A DNA stretch of 10,317 nt, from assembly GCA_025936205.1 (NCBI GenBank), contig JAICTU010000331.1:1-10317 (forward strand), read 5' to 3'. The notes beneath the pieces were generated by a model. The model was not told where the DNA came from and ran no database searches. It was given only the letters and a program-made list of their open reading frames with translations. Source of the DNA: Polyangiaceae bacterium. GTDB lineage: Bacteria; Myxococcota; Polyangia; Polyangiales; Polyangiaceae. Of this stretch, positions 6,052 to 10,317 are shown one piece after another. Numbering within the stretch: position 1 is the stretch's first letter; every line of letters begins with the position of its first letter. A program made the position numbers and the translations under genes.

Positions 6052-6171
6052 GCTGGGCTCGCCCATTGTCGCTGCGGGGGATACTCCGCACCTCATGGGT
6101 ACCCGGCACTCTTCTGTCGGTTCGTGGGTAGTTTGAACCCGCGACGGTACGAGCGCCCGCTGCTCCCACCG

Positions 6172-6208
6172 GGGCCCAAACCCCAGGTTTAGTCCTGGGA
6201 CTTGGCCC
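6172..6208. terminator. Two-tier hairpin between convergent genes
   Basis: Inner arms cccagg (6182-6187) and cctggg (6194-6199) enclose the loop tttagt; outer arms gggcc (6172-6176) and ggccc (6204-6208) close it over small internal loops. It sits exactly at the stop codon of the minus-strand P-type-ATPase-like gene and downstream of the plus-strand small gene. A position between convergent genes suggests a shared end of transcription, although there is no T tract. Confidence 0.4.
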
Positions 6209-8583
6209 TAGGAGGATGCAGCGGGTGCCCGTTGCCCACAATCCTGTGCTCCTGGCCCGTCCGACTTCGGTCGCTCTCCCCGCACCAGATCTGCTGGTGG
6301 GAGCTCGGACTGAAGCTCGGTCCCCTGCAGTCTCTCGAGCAGCCAACGTCGCTGTTGCTCCAGACGATGCAGAGCCAGAGCGCTACCCATGACACCAGCG
6401 ATGGGAGCCAGCCAAGCCGGCATCCCGATCAAGCTGGTGAGCAGTGCCACGAGCGCTGGAGCTGCAGCAGTGAGGATGGACCGCGTGGTGTCTGCATAGA
6501 GCTTGCGAGCGACGTGCACCGCCCAAGCGGCGTCTCGCACGCTGCCTGAAGCGACGTCGACGTCCCAACGCTCCAGCGGCCCGCCCGCCCCATCGATGTT
6601 GATGGAGAGTGAAGCTGCGCCGAGCGCCGAGTCATCTTTGCTGGCTCGCCCCACCACTGCCAGGGCTGTGAGACTTTCTTCCAGGCGGCGCAGCTCGGCG
6701 GCACGAGCCTCGGGTGCAACCTCGGCTCGCACGTGATCGATGCCGAGGTGGTGCGCGAGTGCCTTGCTGGTCTCGCGCGCTTCACCCGATAGCAGGACGG
6801 CCTCCACCTGCGCGTCGAGCAGGTGCTGCACGGCGGCGCGCGCGCCGGATGCGATGCCATCCTGCAGCGCCAGCAAGCCGACGTAGCGGCCGTCGAGAGC
6901 CGCGAGCAGCACACTGCGTCCGAGCGCCTCCAGCTCGGCAATGCGGCTCTCCGCCCCCGCCACGCTGATGTGCCGCCCGAGGAGCAATGCGCGCGTGCCC
7001 ACCACCAGCGACTGCCCGGTGGAGGCGACGGCGGTGACGCCGAGCCCCGGCGTATGATTGGGGCTGCGCGTGCCGTCGGGGCGAACTTGATAGTCCTGGA
7101 TGCAGCGCTGCAGGGCTGCATCCAGCGGGGATGCCACGCCCGCAAAAGCGCCAGCGATCAGCGCCAGCAGCTCATCTTTCGACAAGTTGCCTGCCGGTTC
7201 GATGCTCGCGACGCTGGGCTCGTCACAGAACAGCGTGCCCTCGGCGCAGAACACCACGGCGCCGACACGCGCCGCCCGATCGAGCGCGCCGGGTTCACGG
7301 AACGAGACACCGCGCGCGAGCAGCTCGCTCACCCCGCCCGAGATCTGCAGCGCGACGATCTCTGGCAGCGCGATGCTGCACAGCGTGGCTGCCAGTGCCG
7401 CCGCCGAGCTCAACACCAGCGCAGCCTGAGGCTGGGTCGAGAAGGCGAGCAGAGCGCCCAGCACGGCCAGCGCGAGGGCGCCGCTGGTGCACAGCCGCTC
7501 GACGAGGCGTGCCGGGACCGCGTGACGATCCGCGCGCCGTTCCGGATCGAATGTCAGGCGAGCCCAGGCTCGGTCCATCCCTGCCCAGCGCACGACGGCC
7601 CGCAGCGCGCCCTCCACCACACGTGCGCCGGCCAGCAGCGTGTCGCCCTCCTGGCGCGGCACGCTCGAGGCCGAAGCGAACCAGGGTTCGACTCGCCCAC
7701 GCCCTGCAACGATCACGGCGTCCGCTGGGGAGCGCTCACCCGGTTCCAGCAAGAACTCTTCCCCGGGCCGGAGCTCGCCCTCGGCGCTGCCGGCGGGACG
7801 GCGTACGGCGGCGCCCAGCGCCAGCTCCAGCTGCGCGCGCAGTGGAGCGCGAGCGCGCCATTGCCGTGCAACCAACGCCAGGCTGAGCGCGGAGGCGAAG
7901 CAGATCGCGCCAGCGGCGCCGGCGCTGTGGGAGGCGGCCCGTCCGCTGCTCAGGAGCGAGCCCAGCGCCGCCAGTGTGCCGGTGATGGGAGCGAGCAGGC
8001 CCAGCAGCGCGGGTCCACGCCACACCAGCTCGTCGCGTCGCCAGGTGCCCCAGCAGAGCAGGGCGCACGCCGCGACTGCGCTCCCGGGAGCGAGCCAGGC
8101 TGGGGTGCCAGAGCCGCCCGCGACGTCGAAGCACAGGGCGCCGAGGGCGAGCATCGCCGCGGCATGCAGCTCGGTCAGGGGAGCGCGCCGGCCCACTCGC
8201 TCCGGAGCGGCGCTCGCGCGGAGGCTGGGACGCGTGCCGCGTGCACTGGAGGGCTGACGACGCGTGGCGGCCCCGGACGGCGCGCTGGGTTTGCTGGACG
8301 GCGGTTTGCTGGCGGTGAGGGCTCGAGGCGCCCGCGAGCGCGGCGCAGCTACCGGTGCCGAGCGCGCCAAGGGCTTCGGCTGGGGCTTGCGCTCGCTCGC
8401 AGGTACCGGGGTGGGCGGTGGCGCCTGCGGAAAAAGCGAGGAGAAGCGTTCTCTGCAACGAACGCTGCAGAAGTAGTGGAAGCGATCGTCGAGGACGGCG
8501 ACGCGGGCGGCGCGCAGCGGATCGACCGCCGCACCGCAGGTGCTACAGGGTACTGTCTGAGGCGGGCCGCTGGCTTCAGGCAT
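6208..8583 (-). CDS. YHS-domain pseudo-P-type ATPase (P1B-like, catalytic motifs lost)
   Basis: A 791-aa membrane protein with P1B (copper/heavy-metal) ATPase architecture. Domains in order: a YHS/TRASH-like metal site (12-50: C13-x2-C16, then C39-x3-C43 followed by RERF), a Pro/Arg/Ala/Ser-rich linker (52-135), membrane segments at about 140-240 (four), an actuator-like domain (245-345, EPGERSPADAVIVAG at 279-293), two more segments (366-413), a P/N-like region (430-665), and two last segments (701-738). The layout aligns with CopA, yet the signatures differ. The membrane CPC is C-S-I (402-404), TGES reads A-S-A-S (303-306), DKTGTLT reads CAEGTLF (446-452, catalytic Asp is Cys), the SEHP of the N domain reads V-A-S-P, TGD reads S-G-E (599-601), and GDGxNDxPAL reads GRASKDDSAL (645-654). 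Pumping by phospho-Asp is therefore not expected. The frame is intact, which argues for a kept function such as metal sensing or chaperoning. Its ATG overlaps the argF stop by 8 bp. Confidence 0.85.
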   Translation of the reverse strand: MPEASGPPQTVPCSTCGAAVDPLRAARVAVLDDRFHYFCSVRCRERFSSLFPQAPPPTPVPASERKPQPKPLARSAPVAAPRSRAPRALTASKPPSSKPSAPSGAATRRQPSSARGTRPSLRASAAPERVGRRAPLTELHAAAMLALGALCFDVAGGSGTPAWLAPGSAVAACALLCWGTWRRDELVWRGPALLGLLAPITGTLAALGSLLSSGRAASHSAGAAGAICFASALSLALVARQWRARAPLRAQLELALGAAVRRPAGSAEGELRPGEEFLLEPGERSPADAVIVAGRGRVEPWFASASSVPRQEGDTLLAGARVVEGALRAVVRWAGMDRAWARLTFDPERRADRHAVPARLVERLCTSGALALAVLGALLAFSTQPQAALVLSSAAALAATLCSIALPEIVALQISGGVSELLARGVSFREPGALDRAARVGAVVFCAEGTLFCDEPSVASIEPAGNLSKDELLALIAGAFAGVASPLDAALQRCIQDYQVRPDGTRSPNHTPGLGVTAVASTGQSLVVGTRALLLGRHISVAGAESRIAELEALGRSVLLAALDGRYVGLLALQDGIASGARAAVQHLLDAQVEAVLLSGEARETSKALAHHLGIDHVRAEVAPEARAAELRRLEESLTALAVVGRASKDDSALGAASLSINIDGAGGPLERWDVDVASGSVRDAAWAVHVARKLYADTTRSILTAAAPALVALLTSLIGMPAWLAPIAGVMGSALALHRLEQQRRWLLERLQGTELQSELPPADLVRGERPKSDGPGAQDCGQRAPAASS

Positions 8584-9493
8584 CCGGCGCGAGCGCCCAT
8601 TCGAGGGCGGCTTTGGCCGTGTGCAGACGCGCTTCCGCCTGATCCCAGACGTGGCTCTGCGGGCCGTCGATCACCTCGGCCGTGATTTCCTCGCCACGGT
8701 GCGCGGGCAGGCAGTGCAAGACCATCGCATCGGGTGCTGCCGCGGCCACCACCTCTTGGTTCAGGCACATGCCGGCGAATGCTTGCAGGCGCTCTGCGCG
8801 CTCGCGCTCCTGACCCATGCTCGTGAACACGTCGGTGCTGAGCACGTCGGCACCGGCTGCCGCCTGCTGGGCGTCCTGCACCAGCCGGAGGCGTGCGCCG
8901 CGCTTGCGGGCGCGCTCCAGCTCCTGCTCATCGGGTTCGTAACCGCGGGGGCAGGCGAGCGTGAGCTGAAGCCCGAGCAATCCAGCGGCTTCGATCCAGG
9001 AGTTGGCCATGTTGTTACCATCGCCGATCCAGGCGTACGAAAGGTCCTTCAGGCGCTTCTTCGCCCGGCGGACGACCTGCAGATCCGCCAGCAGTTGCAT
9101 CGGGTGGCTCTGATCGGTGAGGGCATTCAGCACGGGGACGCGGCTCTCGCGCGCCAGCTCCAGCAGGCGCGTGTGCTCGAACGTGCGCACGGTGATGCCG
9201 TGCACCATCCGCGATAACACCCGAGCCGTGTCTGCCATGGGTTCACCTCGACCGAGCTGGGAACCTTCCGTCGAGATCACGATCGGATGGCCTCCCAGCT
9301 CTACAACGGCCACTTCCAGAGAAAGGCGCGTCCGCGTGGACGCCTTTTCGAAGATCAGCGCCACCGACTTGCCGGCCAGCGGCCGGGGAGCGTTCGGCTG
9401 CCCTCGGCTCGCCTGCCAGCGGTCTGCCGCGTCCAGGACGCGCAGGAGGCCCTCGGGGCCGAGATCGGAGAGTTCCGTGAAATGGCGGACCAT
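8576..9493 (-). CDS. argF: Ornithine carbamoyltransferase
   Basis: A 305-aa cytosolic enzyme making citrulline from ornithine and carbamoyl phosphate, the sixth step of arginine synthesis; works as a trimer. Seen: MVRHFTELSDLGPEGLLRVL at the start, the carbamoyl-phosphate loop STRTR (52-56), the DQSHPMQ motif (127-133), WIGDGNNMANSW (155-166), the ornithine loop region DVFTSMGQE (221-229), and HCLPAHRGEE (260-269) with the active Cys261. All catalytic residues are present and the length is normal. The start is ATG 9493, where family homology begins; no clear Shine-Dalgarno precedes it, and a far upstream in-frame start (about 10000) would run through argD. It follows argD by 86 bp and overlaps the next gene's start, so it is the middle gene of a minus-strand operon. 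Confidence 0.96.
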   Translation of the reverse strand: MVRHFTELSDLGPEGLLRVLDAADRWQASRGQPNAPRPLAGKSVALIFEKASTRTRLSLEVAVVELGGHPIVISTEGSQLGRGEPMADTARVLSRMVHGITVRTFEHTRLLELARESRVPVLNALTDQSHPMQLLADLQVVRRAKKRLKDLSYAWIGDGNNMANSWIEAAGLLGLQLTLACPRGYEPDEQELERARKRGARLRLVQDAQQAAAGADVLSTDVFTSMGQERERAERLQAFAGMCLNQEVVAAAAPDAMVLHCLPAHRGEEITAEVIDGPQSHVWDQAEARLHTAKAALEWALAPDA

Positions 9494-9515
9494 AATGTCA
9501 AACCCAAATGGTTGG

Positions 9516-9545
9516 AGCGGCGCTGTCGTCGGTGAGAGCGCCGCT
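9516..9545 (-). promoter_or_regulatory. Hairpin between argD and argF
   Basis: Perfect 9-bp arms agcggcgct (9516-9524) and agcgccgct (9537-9545) with a 12-base loop lie in the 86-bp gap, ending 23 bases before the argF start. No T run follows. It could be an intercistronic RNA structure adjusting argF translation or stability; I could not identify a clear ARG box in it. Confidence 0.45.
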
Positions 9546-9579
9546 GTGCGATGAAGGGGCCTGCGAGCAGATTCTGCGA

Positions 9580-10317
9580 TCAGAGATCGCGATCGAGGGC
9601 AGTGAGCACCCGGTCGACGCAGCTGACGGCCTCGTCGAGCTCGGAGCGTTCGATGTTGAGCGCCGGGGAGAAACGCAGCGCGGAGCCGCCGGCGAGGGTC
9701 AGGAGCACGCCCGCTTCCCGCAGCGACTCCAGGACGCCGCGCGCATCGATGCCGGGCTTGAGCACCAGAGCCTGGAGCAGGCCCAAGCCGCGGCTGGCCT
9801 CGGTGCTCTTCGGGTGTTTGCGCACCAGGTCGGCGAGGCGCTCGCCCAGGTAGCTGCCCTCGAGGCGCGCCCGCTCCACGAGCCCGTCTGCCTCGATCCG
9901 CGCCAGCACGGTGCGCGCGACCGCCGAGGCCAGCGGATTGCCGCCGAAGGTGCTGCCGTGGCTGCCGGGGGGAAGCGCCCCCTCCAGGTGCTTCTGGCAC
10001 AACATGGCGCCGATCGGAAAGCCGCCGCCCAGGCCCTTTGCCATGGCGATCGCGTCGGGCTTCACGTCGGAGTGCTCGAAACCGAGGAAGCGCCCGGTGC
10101 GCCCCACGCCGGTCTGAATTTCGTCGCCGAGCAGCAAGGCCCCGCGAGAGCTGGTGAGGCTGCGCAGCTTCTCCAGGAAGCCCTGCGGGGCCGGCAGCAC
10201 CCCGCCTTCACCCTGCACGGGCTCGACCAGTACGCCCGCGACGTTGTCGTCCAGCCGAGCTGCGACGGCATCGACGTCGCCGTATGGAACGTGGATCACA
10301 CCGGTGAGCGGCCCAAA
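9580..10317 (-). CDS. argD: Acetylornithine aminotransferase, C-terminal part (cut by window edge)
   Basis: The last 245 residues of a class III PLP-dependent aminotransferase; about the first 150 lie beyond the window. ArgD converts N-acetylglutamate semialdehyde and glutamate to N-acetylornithine and 2-oxoglutarate. Counting from the window edge: FGPLTGVIHVPYGD (1-14), VEPVQGEGG (31-39), GDEIQTGVGRTG (64-75, Asp65 binds the PLP ring nitrogen), AMAKGLGGGFPIGAM (91-105, Lys94 forms the Schiff base), STFGGNPLA (122-130) and LRFSPALNI (214-222). All key residues are present. The frame is open to the edge, so the internal GTG at 10299 is not a start. Adjacent argF makes ArgD much more likely than other class III aminotransferases such as ornithine or GABA transaminases. 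First visible gene of the argD-argF operon. Confidence 0.94.
   Translation of the reverse strand, partial: FGPLTGVIHVPYGDVDAVAARLDDNVAGVLVEPVQGEGGVLPAPQGFLEKLRSLTSSRGALLLGDEIQTGVGRTGRFLGFEHSDVKPDAIAMAKGLGGGFPIGAMLCQKHLEGALPPGSHGSTFGGNPLASAVARTVLARIEADGLVERARLEGSYLGERLADLVRKHPKSTEASRGLGLLQALVLKPGIDARGVLESLREAGVLLTLAGGSALRFSPALNIERSELDEAVSCVDRVLTALDRDL

Noticed and set aside
6120..6150. tRNA T-arm-like sequence on the minus strand (gggttcaaact)
   Set aside because: The stem does not pair properly, position 61 is not C, and no acceptor or anticodon arms fit around it.
6823..8685. 620-codon plus-strand open frame opposite the P-type-ATPase-like gene
   Set aside because: Antisense shadow of a minus-strand protein with membrane segments, a Cys4 site and P-ATPase layout; its own translation is low-complexity Arg/Gly/Gln.

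Overview
The window is GC-rich bacterial chromosome. Gene content and style (GC-biased third codon positions, an ihfA-merR pair, a glycine-rich single-stranded-DNA-binding protein, argD-argF, long non-coding spacers) fit a deltaproteobacterium, most likely a myxobacterium of the Polyangia/Sorangium type. That placement is inferred from general features; no marker gene for taxonomy is present.

Left part (1-3091): an 18-bp tandem repeat array sits at the very start, followed by a spacer with no convincing gene. Next is a plus-strand membrane glycosyltransferase of family GT2 (464-2002), close to the cellulose synthase-like/CslA-type beta-glycan synthases, with all processive-GT motifs intact. 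After it come about 1.09 kb without a supported gene. That stretch holds three 27-bp imperfect tandem repeats and, further right, a stretch with very strong pyrimidine bias.

Middle (3092-5415), all plus strand: ihfA (integration host factor alpha, with a C-terminal extension), a MerR-family regulator 26 bp behind it, then after a 133-bp gap ssb and 5-formyltetrahydrofolate cyclo-ligase. The last two overlap by 4 bp, apparently with a TTG start. This is a housekeeping block of nucleoid architecture, DNA replication/repair and folate metabolism.

After a 440-bp spacer with promoter-like and hairpin elements lies a small gene (5860-6042). It encodes a 60-aa exported peptide whose mature part is almost entirely Lys/Asp/Glu/Ala.

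Right part (6208-10317), all minus strand, reads as an operon argD (cut by the window edge) - argF - a P-type-ATPase-like membrane protein whose start overlaps the argF stop by 8 bp. argD and argF are ordinary arginine-biosynthesis enzymes with intact catalytic motifs. The third gene is the most unusual item. It has a YHS/TRASH-like Cys4 metal-site domain at the N-terminus and the whole P1B-ATPase layout, but every catalytic signature I can align is changed, including the phosphorylated Asp (position of DKTGT reads C-A-E-G-T). It therefore looks like a pseudo-P-type ATPase under selection as an open frame, not a working pump.
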